DNA of 13,282 nucleotides from an uncultured Prevotella sp. (GCA_900550635.1 URSZ01000063.1:1-13282); one strand, 5' to 3'; counted from the stretch's first letter, positions 5,740 through 13,282 are shown. The notes: generated from the sequence alone by a model not told the origin. Made by a program: numbers and translations.

Positions 5740-6843
5740 TTATTTGTCCAAACAGTTGAGGGCGAATGTGTACGCCCCGACGGAGATTGCCTTGCTTGCG
5801 CCTATCTTGGAGATTGCCACGCCGATTCGCTTCTGGGGGTCGTAGATAACTTCCTTGTCAGTGCCGTAGACTTTGAGGCTGCGCTGCTCGCCGCGGGCGA
5901 AGGCCGCAAATTCCTCCTCGTCGTCGAGGTTGTATATTTTCATCTGCACGCGGTTGAGCTCGTCGCCGTTGAGGGTGTGTATCTTGCCGCGCATGGATTC
6001 GAGGAGCGAGGGCATGATGTACTTGGCGGCGGCGGTTATTCCCCCGCCTATGACGATGAGGCCGTCGATGAGCGTCGCGGCCGTGGCCATGGCGTCGCCC
6101 GCCACTTCGCCCATCTCGGCGAATGCCTTGCGGGCCGCCTCGGGGTTGCCCTCCCGCTTGCCTTCGGCAATGTCGAATATGTCTTTAGGTTCCAAATTGT
6201 GTTCGGGCCGGCCGGACAGCTCCCCGTAAACGCGCTTTACGGCGCGGATTGCAACGCCGTCTTCCGTTATGATGTGCGGCATTTTCTTGTGGGGCAGGCA
6301 GAAGGTCTCGACGCAGGAGTTGTCGCCGCGGTTGAGCCGGCCGTTGATGAACGTTCCGATACCGAAGCCCGTGCCGAAGGTGTAGCCTATGAGGTTGTTG
6401 AAGCGCTTGGCGCTTCCGGCCGCTTCGAGGCGGGCGTTTATCTCGGGCAGGATACCGCCTATGGCCTCGCCGTAGGCGTAAAGGTCGCCGTCGTTGTTGA
6501 TGAATACGGGTATGCCGAACTTCTCGCGGAGGAAGGGTCCGAGGGCCACGCCGTCGCGGAACGACGGGAAGTTGGGCAGGTAGCCGCCGATGATGCCGTT
6601 GGGGTAATCGGCCGGGCCGGGAAAGGCGAAGCTGATTGCCGCGGGGCGTTCTTCAAGTTTATCGATTACGGATTTGAACCCTGTGACCATAGTGTTTAGG
6701 CAGAGGTCGAGGTTGTGGGCGTTCGACGGGAGGGTGAGCGGGTTGACGATAAATTCGCCGCCGCGCATTGCGCCGAATACCATATTTGTGCCGCCTGCGT
6801 CGAGTGTGAGGACAATGCGCGAGTCGGTCTTATAATTTGCCAT
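5740..6843 (-). CDS. ROK-family sugar kinase, probable mannokinase/hexokinase
   Basis: The 367-residue protein has the ATP-binding motif LDAGGTN (residues 14-20), the catalytic base in FINNDGD (D118), the phosphate loop GYTFGTGFGIG (153-163) and IVIGGGI (263-269). ROK kinases phosphorylate free hexoses at O6 in the cytoplasm. Oddly, the canonical ROK zinc motif (GH, then CxCGxxGC) is absent: the corresponding stretch reads NSCVETFCLPHKK (175-187). It lies between two mannosidases and manA, so mannose is the best-supported substrate; glucose or a broad hexose range remains possible. The protein is somewhat longer than the 300-320 residues usual for bacterial ROK kinases. The gene is 62 bp after the GH92 stop, with a strong stem-loop in that gap. 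Confidence 0.9.
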   Translation of the reverse strand: MANYKTDSRIVLTLDAGGTNMVFGAMRGGEFIVNPLTLPSNAHNLDLCLNTMVTGFKSVIDKLEERPAAISFAFPGPADYPNGIIGGYLPNFPSFRDGVALGPFLREKFGIPVFINNDGDLYAYGEAIGGILPEINARLEAAGSAKRFNNLIGYTFGTGFGIGTFINGRLNRGDNSCVETFCLPHKKMPHIITEDGVAIRAVKRVYGELSGRPEHNLEPKDIFDIAEGKREGNPEAARKAFAEMGEVAGDAMATAATLIDGLIVIGGGITAAAKYIMPSLLESMRGKIHTLNGDELNRVQMKIYNLDDEEEFAAFARGEQRSLKVYGTDKEVIYDPQKRIGVAISKIGASKAISVGAYTFALNCLDK

Positions 6844-6863
6844 ATCGTTAAGATGTTTTGGGG

Positions 6864-6898
6864 AAGTTGTCCGGGCAACACATAGTGCCGGACAACTT
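6864..6898 (-). promoter_or_regulatory. Intercistronic stem-loop between GH92 and the ROK kinase
   Basis: AAGTTGTCCGGGCA (6864-6877) pairs with TGCCGGACAACTT (6886-6898): a 13-bp stem with one bulged G and an 8-nt loop. It fills most of the 62-bp gap. On the minus strand it is followed by CCCCAAAAC, not a T-run, so it is a poor intrinsic terminator. It may instead set relative transcript levels by partial termination, processing or 3'-end protection. Confidence 0.6.
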
Positions 6899-6905
6899 TG
6901 CGGTT

Positions 6906-9209
6906 TTAAAGTTTTTTGCTTAGTGAGTAAGGTTTGTCTTCGGGAGCTGTACCCCTTGTCTTCTCAGGCTGCGAGGCCATGTCGAAGGTGATGTTTGCTC
7001 CTTTCATGAGGTCGCTGTAGCGGAAGAAGTTGTGCCCCCAGTTCTTGCCGTTCATCTTTATTGCTTTGATGTAGACATTCTCCCCGGAGTTGTTGCCGGC
7101 GTTGAGCACTACTTTCTTGCCGTTTTCCAGGTGGATGGTAGCGTGTTTGAAAAGAGGTGAGCCTATTACGTATTCGTCCGAAGCGGGGCACACGGGATAG
7201 AAACCGAGGGCCGAGAACACATACCAGGCCGAAGTTTGTCCGTTGTCCTCGTCGCCGCAATAGCCGTCGGGCTGTGCGGTGTATAACCTGTTCATTACAT
7301 CTCTTACGTGGTACTGTGCTTTCCACGGTTCTCCGGCATAGCCGTAAAGGTAGATCATGTGCTGGGCGGGCTGGTTGCCGTGGGCGTAGTTGCCCATGTC
7401 GGCCACCTGCATTTCGGTAATCTCGTGTATGCGGCCGCCGTAGTAGCTGTCGTCGTAAATGGGCGGCACGACGAATACGGAGTCGAGCATTTCAGTAAAT
7501 TCCTTCTCTCCGCCCATGAGGTTTATAAGGCCCTGCACGTCGTGGAACACCGACCACGTGTAGTGCCATGCGTTGCCTTCGGTGAAGGCGTCTCCCCATT
7601 TGTACGGGCTGAAAGGCGACTGGAATGAGCCGTCTTTGTTGCGTCCCCGCATAAGTTTCGACGACTTGTCGTACACGTTCTTGTAGTTGAGCGCCCTTTC
7701 GGACCATTTCTTTATTTCCGCTTCCGGCCTGTTAAGTTTTTTGGCAATCTGGAGAATGCACCAGTCGTTGTAGGCATATTCGAGGGTGCGTGCAACATTC
7801 TCGTTTATTCCTACGTCATAAGGTATGTAGCCGAGGGTGTTGTAATATTCATGGCCGAGCCTGCCGGAGGAGTTTACCTGCGGGTGTACGTGCTCCGTGC
7901 CGTAAACAATGGCGCGATAGAGCGTGTCGAGGTCTTCCGTGCTCACGCCTTTCATTATGGCGTCGGCTACAACCGAAGCGGAGTTGTTGCCCACCATGCA
8001 GCCCCTGTGCCCGGGGCTGGCCCATTCGGGCAGGAACGGGTTCTCCTTGGCAATGTTTACGAGGCCGAGTTGGATTTCCTTGTTAATGGACGGGTAGACG
8101 AGGTTGAGGAGAGGGAAGAGGGCGCGGAAAGTGTCCCAGAAGCCGGTGTCGGTGTACATGTAGCCCCCGCATACTTTGCCGTTGTACGGGCTGTAGTGCA
8201 GGACTTTGCCGTCCTTGTCTATCTCGTAGAACTTTCGCGGGAAGAGGGTGCTCCTGTATAGGCAGGAGTAGAACGTGCGGTACTGGTCGGTGCTCCCGCC
8301 CGACACTTCAATTCTTCCGAGGATGTCGTTCCAACGGGCCTTGGCGTCGGCCTTTACTGCTTCGAGGTCCTTGCCTTCTACTTCGCGCAGGTTGGTGTAT
8401 GCCTGTTCGAGGGAAATGAAGGATGAAGCGACGGCTACATTGACTTTATCGCCTCTGCGGGTAGCGAACTTTACAGCGGCCAAAGCGTGTTCGCCCTCGA
8501 ACTCGTTGCCGCTTACGGCGTCTTTGCCGTTGTAGACCTGCGCGCTTTCAAAAGGCCTGTCGAATTTCATAACGAACCAGTTGCGGAAATTCTCCGGAAC
8601 TCCGCCGCTGTTGCGTGTGGTATATCCTACAATGGTCTGCTCCTCGGGGATAACCTTGATGTATGAGCCTTTGTCGAAGGCGTCTGCGATTACACCGGAG
8701 CTCTTGCTGTCGGGGAAAGTGAAGCGCAACACTGCGGCACGGTCGGAAGGCGCTACTTCTGCCTTTACATCGTGGTCGGCAAGGTAGACTGAATAATAGT
8801 ATGGCTTTGCGGTTTCGCTCTGGTGGGAGAACCAGCTTGCACGGGCTTCTTCGTCTGTTTTTGAAACGTCGCGTACAGGCATGATTGAGAACTGTCCGTA
8901 GTCGTTTATCCATGGCGAGGGCTGGTGCGTCTGTTTGATACCACGTATGCGGTGAGCGTCGTATCTGTAAGTCCACCCGTCGCCCATTTTGCCCGTTTGT
9001 GGTGTCCAGAAATTCATTCCCCACGGCAAGGCTATGGCCGGGTAGGTGTTGCCTGTGGAGATTTCAAAACTTGAAAGCGAACCTACGAGCGTTGAGACAT
9101 AATCAGCCGGCGAAGTCTCAGTAGGGCTTTCATTGTATTTCTCGTTGGTTGCGCCGCAACTCGTTGCCATTATCAAGGCGGCGAGTACGATAGTTTTTCT
9201 GAAAATCAT
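6906..9209 (-). CDS. GH92 alpha-mannosidase lipoprotein, predicted alpha-1,2-specific
   Basis: This 767-residue protein has a lipoprotein signal peptide with the acylated cysteine at C18 (LIMATSC), placing it in the cell envelope. It spans the usual GH92 length: an N-terminal beta domain (NTYPAIALPWGMNFW, 54-68) and a C-terminal alpha/alpha barrel (EGNAWHYTW 544-552, YAHGNQPAQH 608-617, GDEDNGQTSAWY 652-663). Family enzymes are calcium-dependent, inverting exo-alpha-mannosidases. From memory of Bacteroides BT3990 (acid E533, base D644, alpha-1,2 determinant H584-E585), the same spacing occurs here: E544, D655 and H595-E596, all offset by 11. This supports alpha-1,2 specificity. It starts 1 bp after the stop of the upstream fusion gene, indicating tight translational coupling. 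The specificity call is inference from spacing. Confidence 0.95.
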   Translation of the reverse strand: MIFRKTIVLAALIMATSCGATNEKYNESPTETSPADYVSTLVGSLSSFEISTGNTYPAIALPWGMNFWTPQTGKMGDGWTYRYDAHRIRGIKQTHQPSPWINDYGQFSIMPVRDVSKTDEEARASWFSHQSETAKPYYYSVYLADHDVKAEVAPSDRAAVLRFTFPDSKSSGVIADAFDKGSYIKVIPEEQTIVGYTTRNSGGVPENFRNWFVMKFDRPFESAQVYNGKDAVSGNEFEGEHALAAVKFATRRGDKVNVAVASSFISLEQAYTNLREVEGKDLEAVKADAKARWNDILGRIEVSGGSTDQYRTFYSCLYRSTLFPRKFYEIDKDGKVLHYSPYNGKVCGGYMYTDTGFWDTFRALFPLLNLVYPSINKEIQLGLVNIAKENPFLPEWASPGHRGCMVGNNSASVVADAIMKGVSTEDLDTLYRAIVYGTEHVHPQVNSSGRLGHEYYNTLGYIPYDVGINENVARTLEYAYNDWCILQIAKKLNRPEAEIKKWSERALNYKNVYDKSSKLMRGRNKDGSFQSPFSPYKWGDAFTEGNAWHYTWSVFHDVQGLINLMGGEKEFTEMLDSVFVVPPIYDDSYYGGRIHEITEMQVADMGNYAHGNQPAQHMIYLYGYAGEPWKAQYHVRDVMNRLYTAQPDGYCGDEDNGQTSAWYVFSALGFYPVCPASDEYVIGSPLFKHATIHLENGKKVVLNAGNNSGENVYIKAIKMNGKNWGHNFFRYSDLMKGANITFDMASQPEKTRGTAPEDKPYSLSKKL

Positions 9210-9210
9210 A

Positions 9211-12200
9211 TCAGTTGATGTTGTTTAATATTTCCAATTTCCCGTCGCCTATTATTTTGAGTATAAGTTCACCGAAAAGGGTGTTCTGCCATGCGAACCA
9301 AGGGCGGGTAAAGTTTGAAGCGTTGTTACAGTTGAACGATTCGTGGATGAAGCCTGTTCCTGCGTCGGTATTCATGAGTTGCACGATACATTCTTGTATT
9401 TCCTTGTCGTTATCCGAGGTAAACGCTTTCATCATTATACTCATGGGCCAGGCCATGTCGGTGCCGACGTGCGGGCCTCCTATGCCTTCACCCGCCGGGC
9501 CGCGGAAGAAGTAAGGATTTCCCTTGCTCCATACGAAGCGTCGCGTGTTCTGATATATCGGGTCGTCTGCGGGAACGTCTCCGAGGTAGGCCATGGCGAG
9601 CAGTGAAGGAACATTTGCGTCGTCCATAATATACTGGTTGCCGAAGCCGTCAACTTCGAACGCATAGATTTGGCCGTATTCGGGGTGCTGGTAAATTGCG
9701 TATTTCCTGAGGGCGGATTCCACTTCGTCGGCAAGCGCGTTGCATTCCGTTGCGAGAGCTTTATTCTTGTTTACTTCGGTAAGTATTTCTGCCGCTTTCC
9801 TGAGTGAAGACACGGCCATGAAGTTTGACGGCACAAGGAATTCGAAAGTCGTTGCGTCATCCGACGGACGGAAAGACGACGCGATGAGTCCTACGGGATT
9901 TACGGGATTCCCTTTTCCTGATACGCATTTCGTGTCGAGTTGCCTGTCTGTCGTGCGGAGGAAAGTGTAAGACCCGTGTCCGTTCTTTCTTTGCTGTTCT
10001 TTCATCGTCTTTACAATCTTGTTTATTGCTTCGAGCCAAGTCTTGCCGAATACTGAAGTGTCGCCGCTGCGTTTCCAGTATTCGTAGGCAAGGCGGATAG
10101 GGTAGCAGTGCGAGTCTATTTCCCATTTCCTTTCGAAAACGTAAGGGCTTGTCTCCGGACGGTCGGTAGGATTGCTTGCTCCTATTGGTTCTACGTTGAA
10201 GGCGTTTGCGTAAGGGTCTATGCAAATGCACTTGAACTGCCTGTTGATTGTGCCGGCAATCATTTTCTGCAGCTTCGGGTCTTTGTCAATCAGACTGATG
10301 TAGGGCCAAACCTGTGCTCCCGAGTCGCGCAGCCACATGGCGTGAATGTCCCCGGTATATACGAAAGTATCGGGGTTGCCGTCTTCGTCCTCACCGAAGT
10401 GTACGGTGGTGTCGAGGGTGTTGGGGAAGCAATTGGCAAACATCCAGGCGAGACGGGGATTTTTCAACAACCCGCATACGCGCTTAATCTCGTTCTCCAC
10501 CGCTTCCGACTTGAAAAGCCTTGCCTCCGGAGCAGGTCTCTGGTCTTTGTATGCGGCGGGTTCGTCAGGGCAGTACCATATTTTAGGCTCGTTGCCCATT
10601 ACGATTGTAAGTTCACCTCCTGCGGTGATGTCCTTGAAGTCTATGTAAGGCTTCGTATAGACTTTCCCGTTCAGGGTAATGCTCTGAATGTATTTGTTGT
10701 CCTTGCTGTTGTTCTCGGCTATAAGGGTAAATGTGCCTCCGGCCACTTTTATCTCGGCCTTGTCGAAGATTGGCGAACCGAACCAGTAGCGTCCTCCTGC
10801 AGGCTCAACCTGATAGAAGCCGAGCGAAGAAAGAATGTACCATGCGGACATTTGCCCTACGTCTTCGTTGCCCGAAAGCCCGTCGGGAGTGGTACGATAG
10901 AGTTTGGCAAGAACTTCGCGCACCCTGTCGGCCGTCTTCCAGGGCTGTCCGGCCATGGTGTAGAAATAGAGAATATGGTGGCTCGGCTCATTGCCGTGGG
11001 CGTATTGCCCGATTAGGCCGGAGATGTCGGGCGAAGCGTCACCCTCGAGTTCCGACTTGACGATGAAAAGGCTGTCGAGGTGCTTGAGCATTTCTTCCTT
11101 CGAGCCGAAGCATTCTATGAGCCCCTTAAAGTCGTGGGGTACGAGCCATGTGTACTGCCATGCGTTGCCCTCGCAGTAGTCGTCGGCCCTGTGAGTGGAA
11201 GCGAACGGATTGAAGGGCGTGCGGAACTGACCTTTGCTGTCTTTTCCGCGCATAAAGCCTGTTTCGCGGTCGAAGAAGTTTTTGTACGAGCGGCTTCTTT
11301 CGTCGAAATGCCTGTAGATTTTCAAGTCCTCCGTTGCGGCCGTTGTATCTTTTGCACTCTTGGATTTGTACAGGGCGGCCTGCGCGAGCGCCCAGTCGGC
11401 AATGGCATATTCCATGTCGTAGGCCACCGATTCGCCGAACAAATCGCACGGTATGTAGCCGTATTTCATCCTCAGGTCCTGTCCGCGGTCGGGACGGTTT
11501 GCGGATTCTACCATAGCCTTGATTGCAAGGTTCATGTCGAAGCCGTTATATCCTTTGGTAATCGCGTCTGCCACAACGGGAATGCCGGGATTGCCCACCA
11601 TACAGTTTGTTTCGCAACCCATTAGGTGCCATACGGGTAGTTTGCCTTGCTGCCGGTAGATGTAGAGCATGGTGTTTACCATGTCGTTCATCTTTTCGGG
11701 ATGAATAATGGTCATCAGGGGCATTGCGGCCCTGTAGGTGTCCCAGAGCGAGAAAGTAGTGTAGTTCACGAAGTTTCCGGCCTCGTGGTTCTGTCCGTCC
11801 GCGCCGCGGTAACTGCTGTCTGCGTCGCAGAAAAGCGACGGAGCCACCATAGTATGGTAAAGGGCGGTGTAGAATACGGTCTTTGCCTGTTCGTCGGCGG
11901 TCTCAATCTTTATTTTCGAGAGTTCGTCGTTCCATGCCTTGTCGGCAGCCTTTGCCACAGCGTCGAAGTCCCAGCCCTGTAGCTCGGTCTCCATGTTGGC
12001 CTTTGCCCCCTCCATGCTTACAGGCGAAATGGCCACCTTCATCAGCACCTGTTCGCCGTCCTTTGTCGAGAACGAGGCGCGGCCGTACATGTTGTCTTTG
12101 CCGTTGAGCTTGAAACTGTCGAAAGGCTTTGACAGCTCGGCATAGAAATATATCTTCTGGTCATTGGCCCAGCCTTCGGAATAGCGGTATCCCCGTATTG

Positions 12201-12810
12201 CCGACTTGCCCACGGCCTCCATGAATGTCTTTGTGGTCTTGTCCCAGCAGCCGCCGTTTTCGAGGTCGAACACGATTGCCGATTCGGCCGAGGCAGGGAA
12301 CGTGTACCTGTGTACGCCCACCCTTGCGGTAGCCGTCATTTCGGCGGTAATGCCGTAGCGAGTCAGCGGCACCGAATAGTAGCCAGGACGGCTGACTTCC
12401 TTGCTGCGGTCGGCGTATGACCACAGTCCTGAATTTTTGTCTTTTTCATTACCCCGTGCATAGGTTACGTTTCCCGTTACCGGCATTACCGTGATGTCGA
12501 AGAGGTCTCCCACGCCCGTACCGCTGAGGTGGGTGTGCGAGAAGCCGATTACGGTGGAGTCGCTTTCGTGGTAGCCGGAAGTCCAGTCCCATTCGGTAGG
12601 AATGCTTGTGGGCCCGAGTTGCACCGCCCCGAAAGGCACGTTTGCGCCTACGAACACATGCCCGTGCCCTCCCGTGCCTATGGAAGTGTCGACGTAAGAC
12701 GTTAACGTCTTCTCTTCCGGCGCTTGGCTGCAGCTCCATACCGCCATCCCCGCGAGCGCGAACAATGTGATTCCTTTAAAATTCTTAAGAATCTTTTTAA
12801 CAAATTTCAT
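9211..12810 (-). CDS. GH92-GH125 fusion: bifunctional alpha-mannosidase lipoprotein
   Basis: One uninterrupted frame of 1199 residues from the ATG at 12810. The in-frame ATG at 12858 is rejected because it lies upstream of the predicted -7 box. The lipoprotein signal has its cysteine at C27 (AVWSC). Residues about 35-745 are a full GH92 domain: IGTGGHGHVFVGANVPFGAVQ (44-64), EGNAWQYTW (547-555), YAHGNEPSHH (603-612) and GNEDVGQMSAWY (647-658). The predicted acid is E547 and base D650. The HE pair of alpha-1,2 enzymes is replaced (around G590-D591), so another linkage such as alpha-1,3 is likely. After a short linker, residues about 765-1190 are a complete GH125 exo-alpha-1,6-mannosidase: YTGDIHAMWLRDSGAQVWPY (818-837), RPSDDATTFEF (981-991), RGPAGEGIGGPHVG (1103-1116) and HESF (1156-1159). 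D984 and E1157 are 173 residues apart, the same as D220/E393 recalled for the pneumococcal GH125. Confidence 0.95.
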   Translation of the reverse strand: MKFVKKILKNFKGITLFALAGMAVWSCSQAPEEKTLTSYVDTSIGTGGHGHVFVGANVPFGAVQLGPTSIPTEWDWTSGYHESDSTVIGFSHTHLSGTGVGDLFDITVMPVTGNVTYARGNEKDKNSGLWSYADRSKEVSRPGYYSVPLTRYGITAEMTATARVGVHRYTFPASAESAIVFDLENGGCWDKTTKTFMEAVGKSAIRGYRYSEGWANDQKIYFYAELSKPFDSFKLNGKDNMYGRASFSTKDGEQVLMKVAISPVSMEGAKANMETELQGWDFDAVAKAADKAWNDELSKIKIETADEQAKTVFYTALYHTMVAPSLFCDADSSYRGADGQNHEAGNFVNYTTFSLWDTYRAAMPLMTIIHPEKMNDMVNTMLYIYRQQGKLPVWHLMGCETNCMVGNPGIPVVADAITKGYNGFDMNLAIKAMVESANRPDRGQDLRMKYGYIPCDLFGESVAYDMEYAIADWALAQAALYKSKSAKDTTAATEDLKIYRHFDERSRSYKNFFDRETGFMRGKDSKGQFRTPFNPFASTHRADDYCEGNAWQYTWLVPHDFKGLIECFGSKEEMLKHLDSLFIVKSELEGDASPDISGLIGQYAHGNEPSHHILYFYTMAGQPWKTADRVREVLAKLYRTTPDGLSGNEDVGQMSAWYILSSLGFYQVEPAGGRYWFGSPIFDKAEIKVAGGTFTLIAENNSKDNKYIQSITLNGKVYTKPYIDFKDITAGGELTIVMGNEPKIWYCPDEPAAYKDQRPAPEARLFKSEAVENEIKRVCGLLKNPRLAWMFANCFPNTLDTTVHFGEDEDGNPDTFVYTGDIHAMWLRDSGAQVWPYISLIDKDPKLQKMIAGTINRQFKCICIDPYANAFNVEPIGASNPTDRPETSPYVFERKWEIDSHCYPIRLAYEYWKRSGDTSVFGKTWLEAINKIVKTMKEQQRKNGHGSYTFLRTTDRQLDTKCVSGKGNPVNPVGLIASSFRPSDDATTFEFLVPSNFMAVSSLRKAAEILTEVNKNKALATECNALADEVESALRKYAIYQHPEYGQIYAFEVDGFGNQYIMDDANVPSLLAMAYLGDVPADDPIYQNTRRFVWSKGNPYFFRGPAGEGIGGPHVGTDMAWPMSIMMKAFTSDNDKEIQECIVQLMNTDAGTGFIHESFNCNNASNFTRPWFAWQNTLFGELILKIIGDGKLEILNNIN

Positions 12811-12839
12811 GGTTGTAAACAAAAATCGGTTATGCGTCG

Positions 12840-12870
12840 CAAAATTAATAAAAGACAACGTTATACCGAA
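12840..12870 (-). promoter_or_regulatory. Predicted promoter of the mannan operon
   Basis: The minus strand reads TAATTTTG at 12847-12840, an exact TAnnTTTG -7 box. TTCG lies 19 bp upstream (12870-12867), three of four bases of the -33 box. The implied leader to the ATG at 12810 is short, about 20-25 nt. No other promoter-like site was found in the operon, so all four genes probably depend on this one. No regulator gene is in the window. Confidence 0.6.
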
Positions 12871-12983
12871 TTACCTGTCGTGATTTTTTTGCGCTGCCAC
12901 ATGCGTCAGGCGGGGATTTTTATGATACGCTTTTTTGTGTGCATGTTTGTCTGTTTTCGCCGGCATACTCCGCGACGGGGGCA

Positions 12984-13046
12984 AAAATATGTCTGAGAAA
13001 TTTTAAAATATGTCCGAGAAATTTTAAAATATGTGCCTTGAATTTT
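12984..13046. repeat. 3 x 21-nt array, copy C
   Basis: Three abutting units (12984-13004, 13005-13025, 13026-13046) have the frame AAAA, 13 variable bases, TTTT. Units 1 and 2 differ at one base (TATGTC[T/C]GAGAAA). Unit 3 has TATGTGCCTTG, as in unit 3 of copy B. Unlike copies A and B, the units are all direct, so no long hairpin forms. The right flank (ttcttttctccc, then ttgaaaatgag) resembles those of A and B. The array lies about 115 bp upstream of the -33 box of the mannan operon. Confidence 0.8.
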
Positions 13047-13218
13047 TTCTTTTCTCCCACCTGTGTGTAAGCCCTTGAAAATGAGGGGTCGTTTTTAGGG
13101 TCAAAAAACAGCTTTTTTGTGACTCCGGTTTTGCTGCGTTATTTGTCTGCTTTGGCGCATGCCGCTGCGGAGGCAGGAGATACTGTTTCAAAAAGTGTGT
13201 CTCGGATAAAAGAAAAAA
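13047..13218. other. Gene-free stretch at the right edge
   Basis: No ORF, RNA gene or strong promoter could be supported. It holds the degenerate right flank of array C and several A- or T-rich runs. Together with the rest of 12811-13282, this is spacer between the mannan operon and an unseen gene to the right. Confidence 0.4.
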
Positions 13219-13278
13219 GTCTACAGATTTTTTAGATTTGCAAGAGATAAAAACAACAAAAACTAAAAAAGTGTAGAC
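13219..13278. repeat. Inverted repeat at the right edge (stem-loop or mobile-element end)
   Basis: GTCTACA-GATTTTTTAG (13219-13235) is an inverted partner of CTAAAAAA-GTGTAGAC (13263-13278), with a one- to two-base discrepancy in the middle. The 27-nt interior is A-rich. It could be a terminator for a gene beyond the right edge, or a terminal inverted repeat of an insertion sequence that continues outside the window. No transposase fragment is visible. Confidence 0.5.
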
Positions 13279-13282
13279 CTTA

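Noticed and set aside
12811..12858. Upstream start codon for the GH92-GH125 fusion
   Set aside because: It would put 16 residues before the lipoprotein signal and lie upstream of the predicted -7 box at 12840-12847.
12984..13046. CRISPR array
   Set aside because: The units abut with no spacers, there are only three, and no cas gene is present.
1..13282. tRNA, rRNA or tmRNA genes
   Set aside because: No sequence with recognisable tRNA arms, rRNA core segments or tmRNA ends was seen in any gap between genes.

Overview
This window reads as a fairly GC-rich member of the Bacteroidales, probably a gut or host-associated species. The evidence is a SusC-type TonB-dependent receptor, two lipoprotein mannosidases of family GH92, a GH125 domain, and promoters of the Bacteroidetes form (TAnnTTTG -7 box, weak TTTG-like -33 box) instead of the E. 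coli form. The genus cannot be fixed from the sequence alone. Every supported gene is on the minus strand, so transcription runs from right to left.

Right to left, the layout is as follows. (1) 13282-12811 is a gene-free stretch holding an inverted repeat at the window edge, a 3 x 21-nt repeat array and a promoter. (2) 12810-4756 is a four-gene operon: a GH92-GH125 fusion lipoprotein, a second GH92 lipoprotein (1 bp gap), a ROK sugar kinase (62 bp gap containing a stem-loop) and ManA phosphomannose isomerase (9 bp gap). (3) 4755-4424 is a spacer with a second 3 x 21-nt array, a dispersed GC-rich hairpin repeat and a promoter. (4) 4423-2579 holds a secreted alkaline-phosphatase-superfamily enzyme followed by a small Fic protein. 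Identical 30-bp GC-rich repeats follow the stop codon of each. (5) 2578-1501 is a long spacer with the third array, another copy of the GC-rich hairpin repeat, a promoter and a structured SusC leader. (6) 1500-1 is the N-terminal 500 residues of a SusC-like receptor that continues beyond the left edge.

Taken together, the operon looks like a compact alpha-mannan or high-mannose N-glycan pathway. The cell-envelope enzymes are predicted to cleave alpha-1,2 (stand-alone GH92), another alpha-mannosidic linkage such as alpha-1,3 (GH92 half of the fusion) and alpha-1,6 (GH125 half). The kinase would make mannose-6-phosphate and ManA would convert it to fructose-6-phosphate. The SusC gene has its own promoter, so its link to mannan is by proximity only. 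The phosphatase and Fic genes have no proven link to the pathway.

The most unusual items are the GH92-GH125 fusion, a family of 3 x 21-nt arrays found once in each gap between transcription units, and a self-inhibited Fic gene bracketed by 30-bp direct repeats.
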